Shown: piece by piece, positions 52,133 to 61,061 of the stretch
Position numbering within the stretch: the stretch's first letter is position 1
How the letters are laid out: each line of letters opens with the position of its first letter
DNA from: Adlercreutzia caecimuris B7
GTDB taxonomy: Bacteria; Actinomycetota; Coriobacteriia; Coriobacteriales; Eggerthellaceae
Direction of reading: 5' to 3'
Assembly (NCBI RefSeq): GCF_000403355.2
Contig: NZ_KE159646.1
Coordinates: 1 to 64,000, forward strand
Length of the DNA: 64,000 nt
Notes under the pieces: generated by a model
Database searches by the model: none
The model's input: only the letters and a program-made list of their open reading frames with translations
What the model was told of the DNA's origin: nothing
Translations under genes and position numbers: made by a program

Positions 52133-52945
52133 GTGAAGGCTCTCATTCCCGCGGCGGGGCTTGGCACCCGCTTTCTGCCGGCCACCAAGGCCCAGCCTAA
52201 GGAGATGTTGCTGGTGGTGGATCGGCCGGCCATTCAGTATGTCGTGGAGGAGGGCCTGGCGTCGGCGGCCGACGAGGTGGTCATTGTCAACAGCCGCGAG
52301 AAGAAGGCCATCGAGGATCATTTCGCGCCGAACCCCGAGCTGGTGGCGCTTCTGCGCGAGCGCGGCAAGGACGCCTACGCCGACGCTGTGGAGGCGGTGG
52401 GCAGCTACCCGGTGAGCTACGTGTACCAGGAAGAGGCCCTGGGGCTGGGGCATGCGGTGCGCTGCGCGGCCGAGAAGACGGCTGGCGAGCCCTTCTACGT
52501 GCTGCTCGGCGACGTGCTCGTGCCCGACAACGGGATGCTGCCGGCCATGCAGGCGGTCTCCGACGCCCACGGCGGTGCGAGTGTCATCGCGGTCATGCCC
52601 GTGCCCGACGATGAGGTGAGCCGCTTCGGCGTCATCGCCGGCGCTCCCATCTCCGACGATGTGTGGAAGGTGGACGCGCTGGTGGAGAAGCCGGCGCTTG
52701 AGGACGCTCCCAGCAACCTGGCGGTGTTCGGGCGCTACCTGCTCTCGCCGCGCGTCATGGAGCTGCTGGCCGACGTCCAGCCCGGCGTGGGCGGCGAGAT
52801 CCAGCTGACCGATGCGCTCGACGCGGTGCTCGCCGAGGAGGAGATGTACGCGCTCATCGTGGACCCGGCCGACGGCTTCGACACTGGCACCGTGGAAAGC
52901 TGGCTCGAGACGAACAACATCTTATTCCAGCGCAAGAACGGTTAG
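52133..52945 (+). CDS. galU: UTP-glucose-1-phosphate uridylyltransferase
   Basis: Makes UDP-glucose for envelope sugars. The 270-residue protein carries the nucleotidyltransferase motif KALIPAAGLGTRFLPATKAQPKEM (residues 2-25), a VLLGDVLV metal-binding segment, a VEKP motif and a GGEIQLTDA C-terminal motif. GTG 52133 is preceded by GAAGAGAAAGG. A single gene with a strong terminator. Confidence 0.93.
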   Translation: MKALIPAAGLGTRFLPATKAQPKEMLLVVDRPAIQYVVEEGLASAADEVVIVNSREKKAIEDHFAPNPELVALLRERGKDAYADAVEAVGSYPVSYVYQEEALGLGHAVRCAAEKTAGEPFYVLLGDVLVPDNGMLPAMQAVSDAHGGASVIAVMPVPDDEVSRFGVIAGAPISDDVWKVDALVEKPALEDAPSNLAVFGRYLLSPRVMELLADVQPGVGGEIQLTDALDAVLAEEEMYALIVDPADGFDTGTVESWLETNNILFQRKNG

Positions 52946-52960
52946 GCGATCCGCTCGCTT

Positions 52961-53011
52961 CGGCCCCGCCCCCTCCGGCCGCACCGCGGTCGCGGGACGG
53001 GGCCGCTTTTT
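52961..53011 (+). terminator. Terminator of galU
   Basis: CGGCCCCG (52961-52968) pairs with CGGGGCCG (52998-53005), then CTTTTT. Confidence 0.8.
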
Positions 53012-53188
53012 CTGTTACGGCGGGCCTGGATGTAGGCTCGACAACATGTCAGCAACGATGCTGTTATAAGGAATTGTTGCTGCATTCCCGCTGATGGAAA
53101 TGCTTCTTATTTCTGAAGAATAGCTTAAAGATGACCCTTTGAATCCATAAGTTCCCCACCTTCACGTCATAGGGAATTCAAGGGTGGT

Positions 53189-53197
53189 TGGTATACT
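53189..53197 (+). promoter_or_regulatory. Extended -10 promoter (TGGTATACT) of the C-rich sRNA
   Basis: TG-G-TATACT at 53189-53197 predicts a start near 53204. Bases 53012-53188 upstream hold nothing that I recognise. Confidence 0.6.
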
Positions 53198-53203
53198 GAG
53201 TCC

Positions 53204-53332
53204 AGCAAGTGAGACAACCCCCTCCGATCACTTGCCTGCTTTGTCTCTGAAAAGCAGAACGCGGCTCTTGCGAGAGTCGCATCCCCCCTCCTTCTGGCCC
53301 GGCGGCCCCCTCCGCCGGGCCGCTTCTTTTTT
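53204..53332 (+). ncRNA. C-rich small RNA with CU-rich loops, 6C RNA-like
   Basis: The predicted transcript is about 129 nt. Hairpin 1: CAAGTGA (53206-53212) / TCACTTG (53228-53234) with ACCCCCTCC in the loop. Hairpin 2: CTGCTTT (53236-53242) / AAAGCAG (53251-53257). Hairpin 3: GCGGCTCT (53261-53268) / AGAGTCGC (53273-53280). A single-stranded CCCCCCTCCTT follows. The terminator is GGCCCGGCGG (53296-53305) / CCGCCGGGCC (53312-53321) with loop CCCCCT and a T-rich tail. C-runs in hairpin loops are the hallmark of actinobacterial 6C RNA. CCCTCC can pair with Shine-Dalgarno sequences, suggesting translational control. No ORF competes. Confidence 0.65.
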
Positions 53333-53435
53333 GGCTGACCCCTGGCTTTTCCCGTTTGGTTTCCCGCTCGCAATGCGATGGGCGCCGCAACCGAAGTCGC
53401 GACGCCCGCAGGGGAGGGTTATCTGGGGGAGCTGG

Positions 53436-55385
53436 CTAAGCGCTGAACACTCCGGCGCCGCAGGCGTAGCCGAGGGCCATGGAGCTGACGCCCGACATGC
53501 CCACGGTCACCTCTCCGGCGGCGAACAAGCCCTCGATGGCCGTGCCGTCCTCGCGCAGGACCTGCGAGATCTCGTCGGTCACGACACCGCCTTCGGTGAT
53601 GTGCGCCGCCCAGGTACGCGGGCTCGCATAGAAGGGCGGGTTCTCGATAGGGCTGCGTTCCGTGAAAATCATGCGGCCGAAATCGGGATCCTCGCCGGCT
53701 CGCGCGATTTCGTTGTAGCGCTCCACGGTGGCCTTGAACGTGGCCGGATCGCAGCCCATCTGCTCGGCCAGTTCCTCCAGCGTGTCGGCGCGGTGCAGCT
53801 GCCCTTGGTCGAGCAGGCGCTGGATGGAGCGGCCGTAGTAGCTGTACTCGCCTTCCACGCGGCTGGTGTCCTTGTCGCTGATGAGGAACAGCACTTCGTC
53901 GGGCTGCTTCATCAGCGCCTCGGTCATGGTGTAGCGATCCAGCGTCTCGTCGACGAAGCGCTCTCCGTTCTTGTTCACGAGCAGGCAGTCGGTATCCTCG
54001 CCCACGGTGGTCTCGTCGCAACCGTTCTTCACGTCGGCGAAGGGGAACATCATCAGCGAATCCATGAGGGCCACTTCGGCGCCTTCCTCCAGGGCCAGCT
54101 TGATGCCGTCGCCATGGTGGCCGTAGACGTTGGTGGTGGGAAGCGGCGTGTTCTCGTCCCACGGCCAGATCGTGTTGTACTCGCGCAGCATGTCGGGATT
54201 GCCGGAAAAGCCGCCGGTGGCCAGCAGGGCGCCCCGCGAGGCGCGCACGTGGTAGGTGGTGCCGTCCTCGGCGACCGCCGTGAATCCGACCACGCGGTCG
54301 CCATCCTTCAGAAGGGCGGTGACGGGTGTGTTCAGCATGATCTCCACCGGATAGTCATTCTCGGCGATCTGCTTGTCGAAGAAGTTGAAGTAGCCCTGGC
54401 CGCAGAAGCCGTCGTCGGGGGCAGACCAATGGGGCCACGGATACCCCACGATGCCGATGCAGGGCTTCCAGGCGAAGCCGTTCTCGTCGAGGAAGGCGTC
54501 GAAGGCGGAGACGCATTGGGCGAAATCGAGGCTTCCGTAGTAGCCGTCAGCGCCGTAGAGCAGACACTCCTGCAGGGCCATGAGCTCCTCGCAATCGAAA
54601 AGCGTGGTGTCGCCGGAGGCCTGCCATGCCGCATAGCGCTCCTTGATCTTGGCCAGTTCCTCTGGCGGGATCTCGGCGGCGATGGGGTTGGCCAGATCGG
54701 CTTCTAGCTGGCGGGTGAGCTCGGGGGTCATGGGAACGCGCAGATCGGCGGGGGCGTTCACGTATTCCAGATAGCCGCCAGACACCAGGGCGTTGCCGCC
54801 GACGTTGCTGCCCTTCTCCAGCACGATGACCTTGCCCGCACCCGCTTGGGCCGCTCCTACGGCGGCGCCCATTCCCGCTGCGCCTGCGCCGGCGATGACG
54901 AAATCGCATTCCAGTTCCACCACGTCGGCGGAAAGCTCGGGCGCGCGGTAGTTCTTCTCCATGGCGCACACGTCGCCGCCGGCCTGCTTCACGCAATCGG
55001 TCACCGCGGCGAGGATGGCCGCGCTCGTGAGCGTGCAGCCGGTGATGGTGTCGATGCCCAGGGCCTGCTGGTCGATGATGGTGGCGGGAATCTCATCGAA
55101 GGCGCGATCGGACACGCGCTCCGTTTCCTCGTGCTCGCCGATGGCGATGTCGGTGATGGCGCTGTCGGTGAAGGTGGCCTGCAGGGTCAGCGGGCCGAAT
55201 TTGCCCTCGCCGGTGCCCGTGTAGGTGCCCGGCGTGAATGCGAGCGTGTCTGTGCCCGTTGCCGCGGCGGGGGTCTTAGGCGCGCAACCGGACAGGCCGA
55301 AGACGGCCAGGTTCACGCCGGCAAGCGTGGCGCCCGCCAGAAAGGTGCGGCGGCTCATACGGTGGTTCAGGTAGGCGTAGGTCAT
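53436..55385 (-). CDS. Tat-exported flavoprotein reductase with FMN-binding and FAD domains
   Basis: This 649-residue protein combines, in order, a twin-arginine lipoprotein-like signal (MSRRTFLAG, then LSGCAP), an FMN_bind domain at about residues 48-130 with flavinylation Thr118 in TITGCTLTS, and a fumarate-reductase-type FAD domain (FVIAGAGAAGMGAA, VSGGYLEYVNA, ATGGFSGN). It resembles urocanate and other enoate reductases that are electron acceptors for anaerobic respiration. It is divergent from a LuxR-type membrane regulator, the standard arrangement for these reductases in this bacterial group. Substrate unknown. Confidence 0.9.
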   Translation of the reverse strand: MTYAYLNHRMSRRTFLAGATLAGVNLAVFGLSGCAPKTPAAATGTDTLAFTPGTYTGTGEGKFGPLTLQATFTDSAITDIAIGEHEETERVSDRAFDEIPATIIDQQALGIDTITGCTLTSAAILAAVTDCVKQAGGDVCAMEKNYRAPELSADVVELECDFVIAGAGAAGMGAAVGAAQAGAGKVIVLEKGSNVGGNALVSGGYLEYVNAPADLRVPMTPELTRQLEADLANPIAAEIPPEELAKIKERYAAWQASGDTTLFDCEELMALQECLLYGADGYYGSLDFAQCVSAFDAFLDENGFAWKPCIGIVGYPWPHWSAPDDGFCGQGYFNFFDKQIAENDYPVEIMLNTPVTALLKDGDRVVGFTAVAEDGTTYHVRASRGALLATGGFSGNPDMLREYNTIWPWDENTPLPTTNVYGHHGDGIKLALEEGAEVALMDSLMMFPFADVKNGCDETTVGEDTDCLLVNKNGERFVDETLDRYTMTEALMKQPDEVLFLISDKDTSRVEGEYSYYGRSIQRLLDQGQLHRADTLEELAEQMGCDPATFKATVERYNEIARAGEDPDFGRMIFTERSPIENPPFYASPRTWAAHITEGGVVTDEISQVLREDGTAIEGLFAAGEVTVGMSGVSSMALGYACGAGVFSA

Positions 55386-55642
55386 GGATGTCCCTTCCCT
55401 CGGTCGGTTGGCGGGCCTTGTGCCCCGCTGGCTGGTTGCAGTGTGCCGCGAGGCTGCGCCCGGCGCATCTTCCGTTTGGGAAAAAGACGGTCAACTTTGT
55501 AACCCTGCTTGTAACCTCCTGACGTTTTCGCTGATCATCGCCTTGCTTGTGGAGTTTCGTGAAAAGCGGCGCGTTTTGCGAAGTGGCCATCGACAGCGTT
55601 CGCGGGTCTTGCGGCCGTGAGCGGATTGCGCCGATGATGGGC

Positions 55643-55648
55643 TATACT
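55643..55648 (+). promoter_or_regulatory. TATACT box directly before the LuxR-type gene
   Basis: TATACT ends 6 bases before ATG 55655, predicting transcription to start at or next to the A of the start codon. No -35 match is clear. Confidence 0.45.
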
Positions 55649-55654
55649 ATCCCC

Positions 55655-57112
55655 ATGGGAACGGGTGGACATAGGACGCAAGGCGGGGGAGCGCCACAGG
55701 GGACGAGCGCCCTCGGACGGGTTTTTCGCCCGCTGGGGATTTCCGCGCCTTCGTTCGTGCTTCCCTTCTTCGGCTTCGCCTTCATGCGCGCTTACAACGA
55801 TGGAGTCGCCCGGTGCTTCTCCGAGGCTCCTTTCGGCTCGCAATGGGCGGGGGAGGATCTTTACAGCCTCGTTCTTTTGGCTGTGTTCCTCGGGTGCGCC
55901 CTGGGGGCCCGGCGCATCGCGCCGCTCTATCGGCGTCCTGCGGTCGTGGCCCTCGCGACGGGCCTCGCCGTGCTGGGTGCGGCGCTGGCAGGTATTGCGG
56001 CCGACGGCCGCTGGGGCGTCGTTCCGCTCGTCGGCGCCATGGGCGCCTCGGGTGTGGCGGGCGCGTTGTTCATTCTCCTGTGGGCCGAGCTGCACAGCTG
56101 CCTGACGCCGCTCGGCATTGTCACCTATGTGTCGGGCGCATTCTTGTTCGGTTCGACGGGTGCCTGGATTCTGCAAGGGCTGGATCCAGTACGCCAGACG
56201 CTGGTGCTTGCAGTGCTGCCCCTGGTGTCGGTGGCCTGCCTGCGGAAAAGCTTCGCCCGCATCGAGCCGGTGGATCTGCCCCGGGCGAGCTGGGGGCGCT
56301 ACGACTTCCCCTGGCGGCTCATGGTGGTGCTCGGCGTGTACGAGCTGGCGTACGGCGTGAGGGAGGCGGCCCCGGATTTCCAATGGGATGCCTATACGCT
56401 CGGGGTCATCGCGGTGGCTGCCGTCGTGTTCTCGGCAGCGTGCCTCTTCTCGCGGCGCATCGATTTCGCGCTCATTTACCGCACCCCCTTCGCTCTTATG
56501 CTGTGCGGTTTGGCCATGGTGCCCCTCACGGCCACATTCGGCGCGTTCGCCTCCGACCTGCTGGTGTCGTCGGGCTACGCGCTCATGTTCCTCGTGCTGA
56601 CGTTTCTGCTGTGCGACCTGTCCCACCGCTACGGGGTGTCGGTGCTGGTGCTGTGCGGCGTGGAGGAGCTGACGGCCATCTTCCGCCTGATCGGTCATCA
56701 GGTGCCCGAGGCCCTGGCCTCCGGTGCGCTGCCGGCTGTCGACGGGGCGGCCGTGTCGGTGGGCCTTACGGTGCTCGTGGTGCTGGCGAGCATGCTCTTG
56801 CTTTTCGGCCGCTCGGCGAGCGAGCCATGGGGCGCGGCGTTTTTCGGGGTTGGTGCCATGGCGGCGGAAAGCGACGAGCGCGGGCAAATCGTGGAGCGTT
56901 GCGCCGAGCTTGCCCGCGCCCACGGTCTTTCCGCTCGTGAGCGCGAAGTGCTGGAGCTTGTGGCCCTTGGGCGCAGCTCGACTCAGATTGAGCGCGAGCT
57001 GGTCATCGCCAATGGCACGCTGAAGTCGCACCGGCAGCGGATATACCAGAAGCTGGGGGTTCATAGCAAGAAAGAGCTGCGGGACCTCGTGGATGTGGGG
57101 GACGGGGCCTGA
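55655..57112 (+). CDS. LuxR-type regulator with multi-pass membrane N-terminal half
   Basis: This is a 485-residue protein with about twelve hydrophobic segments (residues about 28-400) followed by a LuxR/GerE HTH (LSAREREVLELVALGRSSTQIERELVIANGTLKSHRQRIYQKLGV, residues about 427-470). Such membrane LuxR proteins are abundant in Eggerthella and relatives and usually neighbour the reductase whose substrate they sense. ATG 55655 is chosen because no ribosome site precedes it but TATACT lies 6 bases upstream (leaderless model). In-frame ATG 55634 would add seven residues. Divergent from the flavoprotein reductase 249 bases away. Confidence 0.9.
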   Translation: MGTGGHRTQGGGAPQGTSALGRVFRPLGISAPSFVLPFFGFAFMRAYNDGVARCFSEAPFGSQWAGEDLYSLVLLAVFLGCALGARRIAPLYRRPAVVALATGLAVLGAALAGIAADGRWGVVPLVGAMGASGVAGALFILLWAELHSCLTPLGIVTYVSGAFLFGSTGAWILQGLDPVRQTLVLAVLPLVSVACLRKSFARIEPVDLPRASWGRYDFPWRLMVVLGVYELAYGVREAAPDFQWDAYTLGVIAVAAVVFSAACLFSRRIDFALIYRTPFALMLCGLAMVPLTATFGAFASDLLVSSGYALMFLVLTFLLCDLSHRYGVSVLVLCGVEELTAIFRLIGHQVPEALASGALPAVDGAAVSVGLTVLVVLASMLLLFGRSASEPWGAAFFGVGAMAAESDERGQIVERCAELARAHGLSAREREVLELVALGRSSTQIERELVIANGTLKSHRQRIYQKLGVHSKKELRDLVDVGDGA

Positions 57113-57199
57113 CAGTTGCCGGGCCCGCGCTGGGCGGTTGAGCAAAAATATAAACATTTGTTCTGGTTTTAGGAGACGCGCCGTGGTACCATAGGCGCC

Positions 57200-58510
57200 A
57201 TGGATACCTTATTTACTGCAATGGAGAACGATCGTCGGGCCGATGTGGCGCCGCTTGCGGTGCGCATGCGGCCGCGTACGCTCGATGAGGTGGTGGGCCA
57301 GGCCGAGGCCGTGGGCGAGGGCAGCTGGCTTAGGGCCGCCATCGAGAATGACACTTTAAGCTCGGTCATCTTGTTCGGGCCCGCGGGCACGGGGAAGACC
57401 TCGCTTGCCCATGTCATCGCCGAGTCCACCAAGGCCACCTTTGTGGAGGTGTCGGCCATCGGGGGCACCGTGTCCGACTTGCGTCGCGAGATCGCCGAGG
57501 CCGAGCGGCGCCTCGTCTCGGGCGGCCTGCGGACCATCCTGTTCGTCGACGAGATCCACCGGTTCAATCGCAGCCAGCAAGACGCACTGCTGCATGCGGT
57601 GGAAGATCGGCTCGTGGTGCTCGTGGGCGCCACGACCGAGAACCCGTTCTTCGAGGTGAACTCTGCCCTCATCTCCCGCTCGCGGGTGGTGGAGCTGCAT
57701 TCCCTGGCCGACGAGGAGATTGCCCGTCTCGTGCGGCGCGCCGTAGCCGATGAGCGGGGATTGGCGAGCTGCTACGCGCTCGAAGAAGCTGCTTGCGACG
57801 CCATCGTCACTCTGGCCGGGGGTGACGGGCGCGGAGCGCTCACCACGCTCGAGCTGGCCGCCGGCATGGCGGCGCCGGGCACTCCCGAGGAGCCGGTGGC
57901 CATCACCGAGGCCATGGTGCGGGCCGCCACGCCCCATCGGGTGCTGCCCTACGACAAGAACAAGGACATGCACTACGACATCATCTCCGCGTTCATCAAG
58001 TCCATGCGCGGCAGCGACCCCGATGCCGCGGTGTACTGGCTCGCCCGCATGATCGATGGGGGAGAGGACCCCAAGTTCATCGCCCGGCGCATGTACATTG
58101 CCGCCTCCGAGGACATCGGCAACGCCGACCCGCAGGCACTGCTCGTGGCCGAGGCGGCCTTCCGCGCCGCCGAGGTCATCGGCTACCCGGAGTGCCGCAT
58201 CAACCTGGCCCAGGCCGCCATCTATTTGGCGCTTGCTCCGAAGTCGAACGCCGCTGAGGCCGCCATCGATGCGGCCCTGCGCGAGGTGCGTCAGGGGCCG
58301 GTGCGCAAGGTGCCCGACTACCTGCGCGACCGCCATCGCCCCGGCTCGGAGAACTACGGGCAGTACAAGTATCCTCACAGCTATCCGGGCGGGTGGGTGG
58401 ATCAGCGCTATCTGCCCGAGGGGCTCGAGCGGGGTTGTTTCTATCAGCCGAGCGAGCGGGGTTGGGAGGCCTACCGCACCGAGGCGGCTGCCCGCGATCG
58501 CAAGGGGTAG
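57200..58510 (+). CDS. rarA: Replication-associated recombination protein A (RarA/MgsA)
   Basis: A 436-residue AAA+ clamp-loader-like ATPase that acts at stalled forks: MRPRTLDEVVGQ at the N-terminus, Walker A FGPAGTGKTS, Walker B LFVDEIHRFN, sensor GATTENPFFEVN and the C-terminal DYLRDRHRPGSENYGQYKYPH region. ATG 57200 lacks a ribosome site; TACCAT ends 7 bases before it, so this gene too could be leaderless. Confidence 0.93.
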   Translation: MDTLFTAMENDRRADVAPLAVRMRPRTLDEVVGQAEAVGEGSWLRAAIENDTLSSVILFGPAGTGKTSLAHVIAESTKATFVEVSAIGGTVSDLRREIAEAERRLVSGGLRTILFVDEIHRFNRSQQDALLHAVEDRLVVLVGATTENPFFEVNSALISRSRVVELHSLADEEIARLVRRAVADERGLASCYALEEAACDAIVTLAGGDGRGALTTLELAAGMAAPGTPEEPVAITEAMVRAATPHRVLPYDKNKDMHYDIISAFIKSMRGSDPDAAVYWLARMIDGGEDPKFIARRMYIAASEDIGNADPQALLVAEAAFRAAEVIGYPECRINLAQAAIYLALAPKSNAAEAAIDAALREVRQGPVRKVPDYLRDRHRPGSENYGQYKYPHSYPGGWVDQRYLPEGLERGCFYQPSERGWEAYRTEAAARDRKG

Positions 58511-58708
58511 GGCGCCGGTGCGCTCGCGCTTGCGCAATAGCCGGCACGCCCGGCGTCTCCCGCGGTGCCTGTGCAGTTGACGCAATGCCAACTTCCGTTT
58601 ACGGAATGGCTACTGTGTGGGTGCCTTCTGTGGAATGGAGCTGGGGACTTATTAGAATGGCCGAGGTAATAGTATAGTCTGGTCTTCGGAATTATAAGGA
58701 GGCTCATC

Positions 58709-59584
58709 ATGGATTTCGCCCAGATCGTGGATATCGCGCTGCCGGTCGTGTATGTGCTGGTGGGTGCGGTACTCGTTTGGTTTGTCGTGGAGCTCGCGCT
58801 GACTATCCGCTCCACCCGCTCTACTATCGATGATGCTCATGCGGAGCTGACCCCCACGCTCAAGAACGTGGAGAAGATCACCGCCGAGGTGACCCCGCTT
58901 GTGGGCAATGTGAATACCCTGATCACCGAGCAGGTGACGCCTCTTATGGAGAAGGCCAATGCCATGGCCGAGGAAGCCAAGCCGGCGGTGGGCCGGGTCG
59001 ATCCTCTGGTGGAGCGCCTGTCGCTCACGGTGGATGCTGCCAACTTGGAGCTTATGCGGGTCGATCAGATCCTTGAGGATGTGACCCAGATCACCGACTC
59101 GGTCTCGAAGGCCGCCGGCGCGGTGGATACCGTGACGAGCGCTCCCATCGATCTGGTGAACTCGCTGACCGGCAAGCTGCGCAACCGCTTCAAGCCGCGC
59201 TATGCCTCCGACGAGTCGGTACGCCTCGGTGCATCCGAGGCCTCGGAGCCCGCTCGTTCCGCCACGGTGGCTGACGCCGTGAGCGCTGTGGGCGATGCAG
59301 CTAGCGCCGTTGTGTCCGAGCAGAAGGCCCGCATGGCGGCCCGCAAGGCGGCCAATGCCTCGGCCCGTGCCCGGGGCGAGGCCTTCGAGGAGCAGCTCGG
59401 CCACACCGCCTCCGCCATCACCAATGCGGCGGTGTCCGCTACCGACGCAGACACTGCCGCGCCAGATTCAGCCGCGACGGCTTCACCGGCTGCCGAGGGT
59501 GCCTCTGCTTCCGTCTCGCCCAATGCCGCAGCGGCTCAGGCGGCCTCGGCGCCGGCAGGCGGCAGCCCCTACAGCGTTCAGTAG
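58709..59584 (+). CDS. DUF948-like membrane protein with long helical and low-complexity tail
   Basis: A 291-residue protein. One N-terminal helix (ALPVVYVLVGAVLVWFVVEL) is followed by a long amphipathic/coiled-coil region (residues about 30-160: LKNVEKITAEVTPLVGNVNT) typical of DUF948 proteins, then an Ala/Ser/Thr-rich tail. DUF948 proteins are Gram-positive membrane proteins of unknown function, sometimes stress-related. It is probably co-transcribed with the AI-2E-type transporter 39 bases downstream. ATAAGGAGG precedes ATG 58709. Confidence 0.78.
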   Translation: MDFAQIVDIALPVVYVLVGAVLVWFVVELALTIRSTRSTIDDAHAELTPTLKNVEKITAEVTPLVGNVNTLITEQVTPLMEKANAMAEEAKPAVGRVDPLVERLSLTVDAANLELMRVDQILEDVTQITDSVSKAAGAVDTVTSAPIDLVNSLTGKLRNRFKPRYASDESVRLGASEASEPARSATVADAVSAVGDAASAVVSEQKARMAARKAANASARARGEAFEEQLGHTASAITNAAVSATDADTAAPDSAATASPAAEGASASVSPNAAAAQAASAPAGGSPYSVQ

Positions 59585-59623
59585 TTCGCGCCATCCTATC
59601 CACCTGCACTGCGAGGAACATCT

Positions 59624-61000
59624 ATGAGAACCGAGGCACCGTCTTCCAACAACCCCCGTCTGACCGCCGATCGCACCCTGACGGCACGGCAGCTGAAGGC
59701 GCGCATCCGCTTTCTCGATCTGTGGTCGATCATCGCCGCCATCATTCTCCTCGGCGGCGTGGTGTGGCTTATGGGCGTGCTCTCGGTGCCGGTGGCCATT
59801 CTCATCTGGACGCTTATCATCGTGTTCTGCCTGCGCGGCATCGTGAACGGCCTGGAGCGCGTTCACGTGAACCGGGCTATCGGCACCACGGTGGCCTATA
59901 TCGTGATGGCGCTCGTGCTGGCAGCGGTGGGCTTCCTGCTATTCTCGCCTATGTTCGGCTTGAATTCCCAGTTCAACGACTTGCTCACGAGCATGCCTCA
60001 TTATGTGGAGGCCATTACGGCCTGGGGCAACGACCTGTACGCCCGCTATGCCCAGTTCTTCGAGGATGACACCGTGAAGAACCTCATCGCCGAGGCGCAG
60101 AAGTCGGCAGCCTCCTGGGCGGCTGGCGTGGCCTCGGGGGCGGGCAGCGGCGTTATGGCTTTCGGCACCACGTTGGCCAACGGACTCATGGCTCTGGGCT
60201 TCGGGCTTGTCATCGCGTTTTGGGTGCTCATGGAGCTGCCGGCCATCGGGCGCGAGACGCGTCGCCTCATCGGCCCGAGGCATGCCGAGGATGCCGAGTT
60301 CTTCCACGCCACCTTCACCCGCGTTATGGGCGGCTACATTAAGGGCACGCTTTTGCAGTGCGCTATCATCGGCGTGGGCTGCGGCATTCTGTTCGCGGCG
60401 GCCGGGGTTCCCAATGCGGCGGTGCTCGGGCTTATCACTGGCGTCATGAACATCATCCCCATCATCGGTCCGTGGATTGGCGGTGCGCTGGCGGCCATCG
60501 TGGCCATCTTCGCCGGCCCGGTGACTGCGGCCATTGCGCTTATCGGCACCATCGTCATCCAGCAGCTTGTCTACACCTTCGTCTCGCCGAAGATCATGGC
60601 GAACTCCGTGGACATTCATCCGGCCCTCACCCTGTTCGCCTTGATGGTGGGCTCGGCTTTGGGCGGCGCTATGAGCGGGCTTCTGGGGTCGCTTGTGGGC
60701 ATGCTCGCCTCCATTCCGCTTGTGGCCGTGGCCAAGTCGGTGTTCGTGTACTACTTCGAGAAGAGAACCAGCCGTCACCTCGTTGCCGAGGACGGTGTGT
60801 TCTTCAAGGGCACCCCCGAGGACACCGAGATGGTGAATCCCATCGCCGACGCCACCGCGCCCGGCACTACGGGTACCTTGAAGCCCATTCGCCTGGAAAA
60901 CATGGCCGGAATCTCGGGGCGTCTTCCGAAACTGCACATGCAGCGCCATGGCCGCATCACCCCGCGCCACTCCCACGATGAGGGCGACGGTCGCAAGTAA
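59624..61000 (+). CDS. AI-2E family transporter (PF01594)
   Basis: A 458-residue membrane protein with eight or so helices: N-terminal pair (LWSIIAAIILLGGVVWLMGV), a soluble middle (residues about 110-165) and the conserved C-terminal block ITGVMNIIPIIGPWIGGALA and TFVSPKIMANSVDIHP. Family members export autoinducer-2 (TqsA) or act as Na+/H+ antiporters; the substrate here is unknown. The cytoplasmic C-terminus is basic and His-rich. alaS follows but has its own -10. Confidence 0.9.
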   Translation: MRTEAPSSNNPRLTADRTLTARQLKARIRFLDLWSIIAAIILLGGVVWLMGVLSVPVAILIWTLIIVFCLRGIVNGLERVHVNRAIGTTVAYIVMALVLAAVGFLLFSPMFGLNSQFNDLLTSMPHYVEAITAWGNDLYARYAQFFEDDTVKNLIAEAQKSAASWAAGVASGAGSGVMAFGTTLANGLMALGFGLVIAFWVLMELPAIGRETRRLIGPRHAEDAEFFHATFTRVMGGYIKGTLLQCAIIGVGCGILFAAAGVPNAAVLGLITGVMNIIPIIGPWIGGALAAIVAIFAGPVTAAIALIGTIVIQQLVYTFVSPKIMANSVDIHPALTLFALMVGSALGGAMSGLLGSLVGMLASIPLVAVAKSVFVYYFEKRTSRHLVAEDGVFFKGTPEDTEMVNPIADATAPGTTGTLKPIRLENMAGISGRLPKLHMQRHGRITPRHSHDEGDGRK

Positions 61001-61007
61001 CTTGTAC

Positions 61008-61013
61008 TATAAT
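61008..61013 (+). promoter_or_regulatory. TATAAT -10 box of alaS
   Basis: Perfect TATAAT 48 bases before the alaS ATG; no consensus -35 at 17 bp. Confidence 0.5.
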
Positions 61014-61061
61014 GCTCGGTTGGATATTTTCGACATGCCGTAAAGGACGGACAGGATACCT

